Positions 1-6,223 of a stretch of 7,776 nucleotides of DNA are shown in pieces (position 1 is the first letter of the stretch; each line of letters starts with the position of its first letter). Below the pieces are notes generated by a model. The model was not told the DNA's origin. It saw nothing but the letters and a program-made list of their open reading frames with translations, and made no database searches. A program made the translations under genes and the position numbers. Source of the stretch: Oscillospiraceae bacterium (GTDB lineage: Bacteria; Bacillota; Clostridia; Oscillospirales; Butyricicoccaceae); the NCBI GenBank assembly GCA_902797555.1, contig CADBTM010000127.1, positions 1 to 7,776 of the forward strand, given 5' to 3'.

Positions 1-19
1 TCGCCGTGTTGCTGCCCCT

Positions 20-95
20 CCTTATTGCTCGCTTGCTCCGCCGCTGGCGGCGCTCGCAAACGTCCCCCCTTACACAGGGGAGCCTTTGTAGGGAG
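20..95. repeat. Probable dispersed intergenic repeat with two hairpins
   Basis: The segment contains an imperfect hairpin: TTGC at 33-36 pairs with GCAA at 56-59, and CGCCGC at 39-44 pairs with GCGGCG at 47-52. It is followed by a second, short hairpin, CCCCT (66-70) against AGGGG (76-80) with loop TACAC. Read on the minus strand, the second part (GGCTCCCCTGTGTAAGGGG) looks like the conserved arm of dispersed repeats common between genes in GC-rich gut Clostridia. That resemblance comes from memory and was not searched. The repeat appears incomplete, because the arm that would complete the long palindrome is altered. Any role, such as transcript end or RNA processing for an upstream gene, is inference. 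The boundaries are approximate. Confidence 0.4.
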
Positions 96-199
96 AAGAG
101 ACAGACGGCGCCATCCCTTTCACCCGGGGCGCAGGCTGCGCATAGGATGGCTTGCGCGGCGATCGTGCCGGGCAAATCAGAGATGTGGAGGGCGCGCGG
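96..199. other. Leader of the ZIP gene, no confident promoter
   Basis: The stretch is GC-rich and non-coding as far as can be judged. Frames open through it only because of base composition, and none has a ribosome binding site and start that fit. The best promoter-like pair is TTTCAC (118-123) with CATAGG or TAGGAT near 141-148, which is too weak to call. The gene may be read from upstream of the window. The only clear signal is the GGAGGG ribosome binding site at 187-192, 7 bases before the ZIP start codon. Confidence 0.4.
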
Positions 200-982
200 A
201 TGGAGCTTTGGGGCGCGGCAGCCTGTGTGCTGCTGCCTTTTTTGGGAACTGCGGGCGGGGCGGCGGCGGTGTTTTTCTTGCGCCGCAGGATCCGTGCCGA
301 CCTGCGAAAGGGACTGCTGGGCTTTGCGGCGGGGGTGATGCTGGCGGCGTCGGTGTGGTCGCTGCTCATCCCTGCCATCCAGCTGGCCGAGGAGGCGGGC
401 CGGCTGGCGTGGGGGCCGGCGGTGCTGGGATTCCTCGGGGGAATGGGCTGTCTGCTGCGGCTGGACGGCTGGCTCTCCCGGGTGGAGGAGGGCGCCATGC
501 GGGGTATGCTGCGGGGACAAAAGCCCGCCAACCTCATGCTGCTGCTGGCGGTGACGGTGCACAACTTTCCGGAGGGAATGGCGGTGGGCGTGGCGCTGGC
601 CGGAGCGCTGGGCGGCCGGGCAGGAGTGACGGCGGCAGGCGTGGCCGCCCTGTCCATCGGTATCGCCGTGCAAAATGTGCCCGAGGGCGCCATCATCTCC
701 GTCCCGCTGGCGGCAGGCGGGATGAAAAAGAGCAGCGCCTTTTGCTATGGGACGCTGTCGGGCGCGGTCGAGCCGGTGGGCGCCGTGCTCATGCTGGCGC
801 TGACCCGCTGGCTCAGCCCGATTTTGCCCTATGTGCTGGCCTTTGCCGCCGGGACGATGCTGTATGTGGTGGTGGTAGAGCTGGTGCCCGAGACACAGAA
901 GGACGGCGGGGGAGCTGCCGGCGCTGTGGGCACGGCGCTGGGCTTTGCCCTGATGATGCTGCTGGACGTGGCGCTGGGGTGA
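200..982 (+). CDS. ZIP-family divalent metal transporter (GufA/ZupT-like)
   Basis: This is an inner-membrane protein of 260 residues that probably imports zinc or another divalent metal, as ZIP proteins do. About eight hydrophobic helices are visible, near residues 2-27, 37-60, 70-88, 110-135, 141-170, 178-201, 206-229 and 240-259. The paired metal-site motifs are clear: HNFPEG in helix 4 (H121, N122, E125) and QNVPEG in helix 5 (Q158, N159, E162). E191 in helix 6 and the ELVPE motif at 227-231 also fit. A glutamine rather than histidine opening the helix 5 motif is what is known for the GufA/BbZIP branch. The cytoplasmic loop between helices 3 and 4 (about 89-109) lacks the histidine-rich run found in many ZIPs. 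The ATG at 200 was chosen over the in-frame ATG at 152 because GGAGGG lies 7 bases ahead of it and the first helix starts directly after it. The gene is single, and the terminator follows about 70 bases downstream. The metal specificity cannot be read from the sequence. Confidence 0.93.
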   Translation: MELWGAAACVLLPFLGTAGGAAAVFFLRRRIRADLRKGLLGFAAGVMLAASVWSLLIPAIQLAEEAGRLAWGPAVLGFLGGMGCLLRLDGWLSRVEEGAMRGMLRGQKPANLMLLLAVTVHNFPEGMAVGVALAGALGGRAGVTAAGVAALSIGIAVQNVPEGAIISVPLAAGGMKKSSAFCYGTLSGAVEPVGAVLMLALTRWLSPILPYVLAFAAGTMLYVVVVELVPETQKDGGGAAGAVGTALGFALMMLLDVALG

Positions 983-1048
983 GAGACAGCGGTGACCCCC
1001 GCGGGAAGCCGCATTTAGATAGAGGAAACCCGAAAACCGTGGGGAAAG

Positions 1049-1077
1049 AAAAAAGACCGCCGAGGGCGGTCTTTTTT
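1049..1077. terminator. Bidirectional intrinsic terminator between convergent genes
   Basis: GACCGCC (1055-1061) and GGCGGTC (1065-1071) form a perfect 7-bp stem with a GAG triloop. Six A residues (1049-1054) precede it and six T residues (1072-1077) follow, so the hairpin ends in a U-run on either strand. It lies about 70 bases after the ZIP stop codon and about 20 bases after the peptidase stop codon, so it should end both transcripts. Confidence 0.9.
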
Positions 1078-1091
1078 GTATTGTGTTGGGT

Positions 1092-2837
1092 TTACAGCTT
1101 GCCTCCGGGGCGCTTTTTGCCGCGGCGGAGCAGGGTGAGCAGACCGATGGCGGCGGCCACACCCGCGGTGGCGACGCCGGCCGCTGCGGCAGCCAGACGG
1201 AAGGAGCGCTTGCGCTCGTCCTGCCGCTGGATCTCCTCCTCGGTCATCAGGTCGTCGGGATCGAACACCTGACGGTCGGTGGCGATGGCGGTATACACCG
1301 TGTCGCAGTTGTCCAGCACCAGCAGCTTGACCTGCTTTCCGGCACGCAGCAGCTCGCCCACGGCGTCGTCGTCAAAGGTGAGATAGCCCTCGGCGGTGAT
1401 GTGGATGCCGGCATAGCGGAAAACGTGGTTGGCCGTCACCCGGCGGCAGGTGTTGGGCAGGCTGGTCACCTCATCGTCTGCATAATAGCAGATGGTGCCG
1501 TGCTGACCGAAGATCGCCCGCTTGCCCTCCAAAAAGTCCTGAGGGATGCGCAGCAGACTGTCGTCGGTGACAAGGGCATAGGCCTGGGGCAGATCCTTGA
1601 CGGGCATGAGGGTCGCCGAGACATAGTCCCGGACGTACAGCCCGGCGCCGGCCTCCTTGGGATGGACGAAGTAGGCCGCCCGGCGATACCAGCACTTGTC
1701 CAGCTGGGACTGGCGGTATTCCCGGTGGGCGGTCTCGCCGTCGCTCTTTGCGGCGGGATCGTTGGAGCAGTAGATATATTCGCCCTTTTCCTGACTGTAA
1801 TAGTAGCCCACGATGGTGATCAGATGGCCGCCGGTGTGGGTGGGAGCGTTTTCCAGATAGGGCTGATCGTCGTTTTCCTTGTTGCTGTATTTTACCGACA
1901 GGGCGACGGCATATCCCTTGGAAAGCTCTTGCCGCAGGGCGGAAAAGCTGGAGTAGGAGACATAGCTTTCATAGCCGTAGGCGCCGATGGCGGCGGTGGT
2001 AAAGCTCCAGTTGCCGTTGCCGCCAAAGCCATAGTCATAGTTGAGCAGGGTCACGTCCTCAGGCAGCAGATCGGCGCCCAGACCGTCCATCAGCATGGCG
2101 GCGCAGGTGGCCGAGCAGATCACCCGGGCATAGTCGGGATCCCGTGCCATCTGGGAGATGGCGGGGGTGTCCAGCAAAACGGAATCCTTGGGGCGCACAG
2201 CCTCCTCGGGATAGGTGCAGTCATTTTGCCACAGGGGATCGTTGGTGTTTTTCCATGTGGCGGCCAGCAGGCGCAGGGCGGGCAGTCCCTGACAGTCGGG
2301 CGCAGCGTGGAGCACGGCCTTGAGCTGGAAGGCGGTGGCGGTGTATTCGCCCCGCACGTTGAGGGAGCTGTCTCCATAGCCGGGGAGGGAGTAGGCGTAG
2401 GCCCAGCCCTTTTCCTCGCCGCCGTCCTTGCGGGGATGGCTGTCCTCGCACACCGGGCAGGAGCGGGCGATATGGGTGCTCCACAGACCCCAGGTGATCC
2501 AGTCGGTCCACCCGTCATAGAGGTTGCCGTCCTCGTCCTTCCACCCGTCATATTCGGGCAGATAGACCCGGCCGAAGATCTCGGCATAGGTGCCCACGGG
2601 GGTCTCGGTGTTCCACGAGGCCACCAGATCGTTAAAGGGCTTGTCGGTGGTGATGATGGGAGAGAGGAACTCGCCCTCGCCCTCCTTTTTCAGCCGCAGG
2701 GCGCCGTCGCCCAGACGGTCGGCAAACACCAGATTGGTGCTCTCCCCGGCGGCAAAGTCGTCGCGGCAGGTCAGCTTGATATGATTTCCGGAGGCGGGAA
2801 TGGCGGGAATATCCCCGGTCAGGCGATTGCTTCGCAT
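1092..2837 (-). CDS. C39-like papain-fold cysteine peptidase with C-terminal membrane anchor
   Basis: The protein has 581 residues. Residues about 15-215 form a beta-rich N-terminal domain whose SWNTETPVGTYAEI and WITWGLWS segments recall the domain preceding the catalytic core in exported 'peptidase C39 family' proteins of Gram-positives (from memory). The core, about 218-395, shows Q229 of the oxyanion hole, the ICSATCAAM motif with likely nucleophile C241, H338 in GGHLITIVGYY, and N359/D360 in CSNDPAA. All the expected catalytic residues are thus present. Residues about 396-530 are a module I do not recognise. A hydrophobic segment at 547-569 followed by RRGKKRPGGK looks like a membrane anchor with a positive stop; there is no LPXTG sorting motif. 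No signal peptide is present, and an in-frame TAA lies just upstream of the alternative GTG at 2846, so none can be added. The ATG at 2837 is chosen because AAAGGAG sits 8 bases before it. Twelve cysteines, including CPVC at 127-130, are unusual for an exported protein. No ABC transporter or bacteriocin precursor is nearby, so it is not a leader peptidase of that type. The substrate is unknown. Confidence 0.8.
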   Translation of the reverse strand: MRSNRLTGDIPAIPASGNHIKLTCRDDFAAGESTNLVFADRLGDGALRLKKEGEGEFLSPIITTDKPFNDLVASWNTETPVGTYAEIFGRVYLPEYDGWKDEDGNLYDGWTDWITWGLWSTHIARSCPVCEDSHPRKDGGEEKGWAYAYSLPGYGDSSLNVRGEYTATAFQLKAVLHAAPDCQGLPALRLLAATWKNTNDPLWQNDCTYPEEAVRPKDSVLLDTPAISQMARDPDYARVICSATCAAMLMDGLGADLLPEDVTLLNYDYGFGGNGNWSFTTAAIGAYGYESYVSYSSFSALRQELSKGYAVALSVKYSNKENDDQPYLENAPTHTGGHLITIVGYYYSQEKGEYIYCSNDPAAKSDGETAHREYRQSQLDKCWYRRAAYFVHPKEAGAGLYVRDYVSATLMPVKDLPQAYALVTDDSLLRIPQDFLEGKRAIFGQHGTICYYADDEVTSLPNTCRRVTANHVFRYAGIHITAEGYLTFDDDAVGELLRAGKQVKLLVLDNCDTVYTAIATDRQVFDPDDLMTEEEIQRQDERKRSFRLAAAAAGVATAGVAAAIGLLTLLRRGKKRPGGKL

Positions 2838-2872
2838 GAAGATCACTCCTTTGATACATTCTTATTGAGTTC

Positions 2873-2901
2873 AGTATACCAAAAAAACCGACCAAAGTAA
2901 A
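2873..2901 (-). promoter_or_regulatory. Sigma-A-type promoter of the C39-like peptidase gene
   Basis: On the minus strand, TATACT (2873-2878) is preceded by TGG, giving an extended -10. TTTACT (2896-2901) lies 17 bp upstream as a -35 with four of six consensus bases. Transcription would begin near 2866 and give a leader of about 29 bases carrying the AAAGGAG ribosome binding site. The spacer holds a run of seven T residues. Confidence 0.65.
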
Positions 2902-3030
2902 GGGAGCAGATTGTAAAAGAACTGCGTCGGCGGGGTTCGACAGGGCGGGTTTTCCCGCAAAAGTGGGGGAACACTGCCCGAAATCGGGCGTTTTTCCCGC
3001 CTGCAGGGCAGAAAACCGGCGATTTTCCGC

Positions 3031-3050
3031 CTTAAAAATTCTTAAAGACA
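3031..3050 (+). promoter_or_regulatory. Putative response-regulator binding site (tandem CTTAAA)
   Basis: CTTAAA occurs at 3031-3036 and again at 3041-3046, exactly one helical turn apart. The related stretch AAAATTAG begins at 3051. Tandem direct half-sites about 10-11 bp apart are the known recognition pattern of OmpR/PhoB-family dimers. The pair lies about 50-65 bases before the predicted transcription start of the operon encoding such a regulator, so it is a candidate autoregulatory site. The assignment is inferred from spacing and position only. Confidence 0.4.
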
Positions 3051-3060
3051 AAAATTAGCC

Positions 3061-3089
3061 CTGTGCATTTGCGTTTTTTGTGCTACAAT
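3061..3089 (+). promoter_or_regulatory. Promoter of the two-component operon (extended -10, weak -35)
   Basis: TACAAT (3084-3089) is preceded by TGC, which makes an extended -10. At 17 bp spacing the -35 position holds CTGTGC (3061-3066), a poor match. A good -10 with a poor -35 is typical of activator-dependent promoters and fits the tandem repeats just upstream. Transcription would start near 3096, leaving a leader of about 28 bases with GGGAGGA ahead of the start codon. Confidence 0.5.
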
Positions 3090-3123
3090 GAGGGCAACGA
3101 AAAACAAGATTTGGGAGGAAGTC

Positions 3124-3822
3124 ATGGAAAACGACATCCATATCCTTGTGGTGGACGATGAGGAGGACATCCGGGAGATCGTGCGCATCCTGCTGGAAAG
3201 CCGGGGGTATCAGGCGAGCTGCGCCGCCGACGGCGAGGAGGCCATCGCCTACGTCCGGGAGCATCCCGAGATCGATCTGGTGGTCATGGACATCATGATG
3301 CCCCGGCTGTCCGGGGTGGAGGCCACCCGGGAGATCCGCAAATACTCTCAGGCGCCCATCCTGTTCCTCACGGCAAAAACGCTGGAAAGCGACAAGGAGG
3401 ACGCCTACGGCTCGGGGGGCGACGACTATCTGGGCAAGCCCTTTTCCCAGGCGGAGCTGATGATGAAGGTGGAATCCCTGCTGCGGCGCTATCGGGTGTA
3501 TAAGGGCAAGCCCGACCTGCCCCGCCCTCAAAAGCGGCTGGAGCTGATGGCCGACCGGGGCTGCGTGGTGCAGAACGGCGAGACCATCCCCCTCACCAAC
3601 AAAGAGGTGGAGATCCTCCAGTTTTTTATGGATCACAGCGGTCAGGTCATCGACGCCCGCACCCTTTACGAAGGGGTGTGGAAGGAAAAGTATCTTCCCT
3701 CGGCCACCAACACCGTCATGGTGCACATCCTCAATCTGCGGAAAAAGCTGGAGCAGGACTATACCAATCCCCAACTGATCCGCACCGTGTGGGGAAAGGG
3801 GTATCAGCTGGATGAAGGCTGA
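3124..3822 (+). CDS. OmpR/PhoB-family response regulator
   Basis: This cytoplasmic transcription factor of 232 residues pairs with the kinase encoded next to it. The receiver domain (about 1-120) has all the phosphorylation-site residues: D11 and D12, the phospho-acceptor D56 in MDIMMP, T83 in LTAK, and K105 in KPF. A winged-helix DNA-binding domain follows at about 135-230, with the family's typical LTNKEVEILQF, VMVHILNLRKKLE and VWGKGYQLDE segments. The length is normal for the family. The ATG at 3124 was preferred to the in-frame ATG at 3088 because GGGAGGA lies just before it, the receiver begins immediately after it, and 3088 falls inside the predicted -10. It is the first gene of the operon; the end of its coding sequence overlaps the kinase start, which suggests translational coupling. 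The sequence is of the VanR-like branch common in Clostridia, but the signal and regulon cannot be named. Confidence 0.95.
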   Translation: MENDIHILVVDDEEDIREIVRILLESRGYQASCAADGEEAIAYVREHPEIDLVVMDIMMPRLSGVEATREIRKYSQAPILFLTAKTLESDKEDAYGSGGDDYLGKPFSQAELMMKVESLLRRYRVYKGKPDLPRPQKRLELMADRGCVVQNGETIPLTNKEVEILQFFMDHSGQVIDARTLYEGVWKEKYLPSATNTVMVHILNLRKKLEQDYTNPQLIRTVWGKGYQLDEG

Positions 3823-5200
3823 CAAAACCAAAAAGAACAATCGACCCAAGCGGGTCACCCTCAACGCCAAGCTGCTCACCGTGCAGCTTGGCTCTCTCTG
3901 TATGGCGCTGCTGGTGTTTTTCATTTTTATGGTCATCGGGCAAAACGCGCTGGAGCGATTCTATCTCTCGGAGGAGGCCGGCCTGCGGCGGGAGATGCGC
4001 TATATTTACGACCTCAACGACTATGTGCAGCAATACGGCCTGTGCTCCACCGACGCGGACGACCTTTCCGCGTGGGCAAAAAAGCAGAAATACGTCTATC
4101 TGGTGATCTATAAGGGCGAGGAAACCGTGCTGGAGACCAACGGCGATTCCGTCCAGACCGGCTCGATCGGCAGCGTCACCAATCTGGTGCCGCCCGAGGG
4201 AGGCACCGCCCTGCTCACCCCCGATGAGGACGGCTGTTATGCCATCGCCTTTGCCGACGGCGTTTTCCGGGTGAGCCTGACGGAATATTCCGAAACACCC
4301 CTTTACAATATGGTGACCATGCTGGCGCTGGCGGCGGCCTGTCTGGTGCTGCTGTCGGTCAACCTGCAATACAACCGATCCCTCACCCGGTCCATCATCC
4401 GGCTCAACCGGGAGGTGCAGTGGGTGGAGGAGGGCAGCCGGGACGCCGTCATCCACACCGATCACCAGGACGAGCTGGGCGATCTCGCCCGGGCGGTGGA
4501 GCGCATGCGCCGCGCCATCATCCAGCGGATGCAGGGCGAGCAGGAGGCGTGGAAGGCCAATTCCAGCCTGATCACCGCCATCTCCCACGATATCCGCACC
4601 CCCCTCACCGCCCTCATCGGCTATCTGGATCTGCTGGAGGGCAAGCAGTATCAGAACGAGGAGCAGATGGAGCGCTATCTCCGCGCCAGCCGCGACCGGG
4701 CGCTCCAGCTCAAGGAGCTCACCGAGGAGCTCTTCCGCTATTTCCTCGTGTTCGGACAGGCGGAGATGAAGCCCAAAATGGAGGAATACGACGCCGTCAT
4801 CCTGCTGGAACAGCTTTTGGGCGAGCATGTGGTGCGGCTCAGATCGCAGGAATATACCGTGCAGACCTTTATGCTGGAAGAGCCGTGCACCATCTCGGTG
4901 GACGTGCAGTATCTCCGCAGAGCCTTTGACAATCTGTTTTCCAACGTGGTCAAGCACGGCGACAAGAGCCGGCCGGTGGTGGTGATGGCCCGTCTGGACG
5001 GGGACACCCTGCGGGTGGACATCGCCAACGACGTCCCCGCCCGTCCCAACGCCGCCGAAAGCACCCGCATCGGTCTGCAGACGGTGGACAAGATTCTCCG
5101 CCAGATGGGCGGCAGCTTTGAGGTGCGCAGGGACGAAAAGCGATTTTTGACCGAGATCGCCCTCCCGGCCAAACGGACAGAACAGGAGGGAGAAACGTGA
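3812..5200 (+). CDS. Membrane sensor histidine kinase
   Basis: The protein has 462 residues and is the partner of the regulator encoded just upstream, which its coding sequence overlaps by 11 bases. It has a basic N-terminal tail, a transmembrane helix at about 22-43, an extracytoplasmic sensor region at about 44-165, a second helix at about 166-186, a HAMP-like linker at about 187-240 ending in DELGDLARAVERM, and a dimerisation/phospho-acceptor domain with H259 in the motif SHDIRTPLTALIGYLDLL. The ATPase domain at about 320-455 has an N-box around N374 and N378 (DNLFSNVVKHG). Its G1 region reads IANDVPARPN and lacks the DxGxG glycines; G2 is reduced to STRIGLQTVDKI. From memory, this pattern recurs in a clostridial kinase subgroup, so the protein is probably active, but that is not proven by sequence. 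A purine-rich AAAGGGG lies 10 bases before the ATG. The ligand is unknown. Confidence 0.94.
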   Translation: MKADKTKKNNRPKRVTLNAKLLTVQLGSLCMALLVFFIFMVIGQNALERFYLSEEAGLRREMRYIYDLNDYVQQYGLCSTDADDLSAWAKKQKYVYLVIYKGEETVLETNGDSVQTGSIGSVTNLVPPEGGTALLTPDEDGCYAIAFADGVFRVSLTEYSETPLYNMVTMLALAAACLVLLSVNLQYNRSLTRSIIRLNREVQWVEEGSRDAVIHTDHQDELGDLARAVERMRRAIIQRMQGEQEAWKANSSLITAISHDIRTPLTALIGYLDLLEGKQYQNEEQMERYLRASRDRALQLKELTEELFRYFLVFGQAEMKPKMEEYDAVILLEQLLGEHVVRLRSQEYTVQTFMLEEPCTISVDVQYLRRAFDNLFSNVVKHGDKSRPVVVMARLDGDTLRVDIANDVPARPNAAESTRIGLQTVDKILRQMGGSFEVRRDEKRFLTEIALPAKRTEQEGET

Positions 5201-6072
5201 AAGCACTGAGAAAACTCTTCGGCGGGATCGACCTGACGTGGAAAAAGGTGATCCTGCTGGCGGTGGCCGCGGGCGTGTATACCGCAATCATGGCGATACT
5301 CCCCGTCGCAAAGGACACCTCCTTTGCCGACATCACCATCTCCTTTGAGGTGTGGATCCTGTTCGGCGTGTTCCTCATTATGAACAGCCGCTCCCCGCTG
5401 GATTCCGGGCTGAAGTGCTTTGTGTTCTTTTTGATCAGCCAGCCGCTGGTCTATCTCCTGCAGGTGCCCTTCAGCTGGCTGGGATGGGGGATCCTGGGAT
5501 ACTATCGCAACTGGATCCTGTGGACGCTTCTCACCTTCCCCATGGGCTTTGTGGGATATTATCTCAAACGGGACAAATGGTGGGGGCTGCTCATCCTGAC
5601 GCCGGTGATGCTGTTTCTCGGCATTCACTACAGCGGGTTTTTGGGGCAGACGTGTTTCCTCTTTCCCCGCCATCTGCTCAGCACACTCTTTTGCGCGGGA
5701 ACCATCCTGCTCTATCCCGTCTGCATTTTCAAGAATAAAAAGGTGCGGACTGCAGGCGTCTGCATCGGGCTGGCCATCCTTGTGGCCATGACCGTCCTTT
5801 CGCTGGCCAGACCCAACGTGTACCGCACCACCGTGCTGGTGAGCGGCGGCAAGGCCGGAGCCGTTTTTGACGGCAGCTACACCGCGGCTCTTTCCAAAGC
5901 GAGTCACGGCACCGTCCGCATCGAGTACAATTCGTCCATCGAGAGCTATATGCTGGAGGGCGAGTTTGTCCGGGGAGGAAAGACCGATCTGATCCTCACC
6001 GCTCCCGACGGCAGCCGGACGGTGTACGGGCTGGACGTCTCGTACAGCAGCATTGACGTGGAAAAGAAATAG
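5197..6072 (+). CDS. Seven-helix membrane protein coupled to the two-component system, function unknown
   Basis: This 291-residue protein starts with GTG, which overlaps the kinase stop codon by 4 bases. AGGAGGG (5184-5190) lies 6 bases ahead, so the start is secure and translation is probably coupled to the kinase. Hydrophobic segments lie near 16-37, 49-64, 72-90, 104-122, 127-143, 158-178 and 184-204. The basic N-terminus should be cytoplasmic, so an odd number of helices places the last ~87 residues (205-291) outside the membrane. That tail is polar and probably beta-rich, with TTVLVSGG, GTVRIEYNSS and DLILTAPDGSRTVYGLDV segments. I recall similar proteins beside kinase/regulator pairs in Clostridia but know of no assigned function. 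It has no transport ATPase or catalytic motif. It could be an accessory sensor, a kinase modulator or a regulated envelope protein; the first two are favoured by its place in the operon. Confidence 0.85.
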   Translation: MKALRKLFGGIDLTWKKVILLAVAAGVYTAIMAILPVAKDTSFADITISFEVWILFGVFLIMNSRSPLDSGLKCFVFFLISQPLVYLLQVPFSWLGWGILGYYRNWILWTLLTFPMGFVGYYLKRDKWWGLLILTPVMLFLGIHYSGFLGQTCFLFPRHLLSTLFCAGTILLYPVCIFKNKKVRTAGVCIGLAILVAMTVLSLARPNVYRTTVLVSGGKAGAVFDGSYTAALSKASHGTVRIEYNSSIESYMLEGEFVRGGKTDLILTAPDGSRTVYGLDVSYSSIDVEKK

Positions 6073-6082
6073 AAATCGAAAA

Positions 6083-6117
6083 ATCACCCCTCCGGAACAC
6101 AGTCCCGGAGGGGTGAT
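6083..6117 (+). terminator. Terminator of the two-component operon
   Basis: A perfect 13-bp stem joins 6083-6095 (ATCACCCCTCCGG) to 6105-6117 around a 9-base loop. It starts 11 bases after the stop codon of the membrane protein gene. The T-run is not immediate: ACAC comes first, then TTTTATTAT (6122-6130). The stem is very stable, so termination or 3'-end protection is likely even with a displaced U-run. Confidence 0.78.
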
Positions 6118-6185
6118 ACACTTTTATTATACAGGAAGAACACGCAAAAGAAAAGAGAAAAAACCGCAAAAAATCCACCAAATTT

Positions 6186-6217
6186 CCGCCTTTATTTTTG
6201 GCGGCGAAAAAGCCGCC
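6186..6217 (+). other. Two overlapping alternative hairpins upstream of the DUF1846 promoter
   Basis: GGCGG(C) at 6200-6205 can pair either with CCGCC upstream (6186-6190, loop of 9) or with GCCGCC downstream (6212-6217, loop GAAAAA). The two hairpins exclude each other. The second is followed only by TTTCCC, so it is a poor terminator. The element lies upstream of the predicted promoter and would be present only in read-through RNA from the operon before it. It may be chance or a backup terminator. Confidence 0.3.
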
Positions 6218-6223
6218 TTTCCC

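Larger units (their letters stand above)
2838..3123. other. Divergent intergenic regulatory region
   Basis: These 286 bases separate the peptidase gene from the two-component operon and carry both promoters. Between the promoters lie several short structures: GCGGG-TTTT-CCCGC (2945-2958), GCCCG-AAAT-CGGGC followed by G and five T residues (2976-2995), and the repeated word TTTTCCCGC at 2950-2958 and 2992-3000, with a one-base-shorter TTTTCCGC at 3023-3030. No reading frame here has a credible start and ribosome binding site. The hairpin ending in T residues could act as a weak terminator on the plus strand, but no plus-strand gene ends upstream of it. Confidence 0.5.

Noticed and set aside
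25..1272. A 415-codon plus-strand frame running through the ZIP gene
   Set aside because: It is a Gly/Ala/Arg-rich frame-shifted reading of the ZIP gene and runs through the terminator into the neighbouring gene.
1092..2837. Bacteriocin leader-peptidase system
   Set aside because: C39 leader peptidases are usually fused to ABC transporters and accompanied by double-glycine precursors. Neither is present, and the domain layout is different.
1083..2900. A 605-codon open frame on the plus strand across the whole peptidase gene
   Set aside because: It is antisense to a gene with recognisable catalytic motifs, promoter and ribosome binding site. Its translation is low-complexity and Gly/Val-rich, as expected from the complement of GC-rich codons.
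2932..2941. GGTTCGA, resembling a tRNA T-loop
   Set aside because: No acceptor stem, D-arm or anticodon arm can be built around it, so it is a chance match.
2976..2995. Intrinsic terminator (GCCCG-AAAT-CGGGC then T residues) on the plus strand
   Set aside because: The stem is only 5-6 bp and no plus-strand gene ends upstream, so it is described only as a structure in the intergenic region.
3731..5287. Long minus-strand open frame opposite the histidine kinase
   Set aside because: It overlaps a clear kinase gene in antisense, has His/Leu/Gly-rich shadow composition, and its start region runs across gene boundaries without a ribosome binding site.
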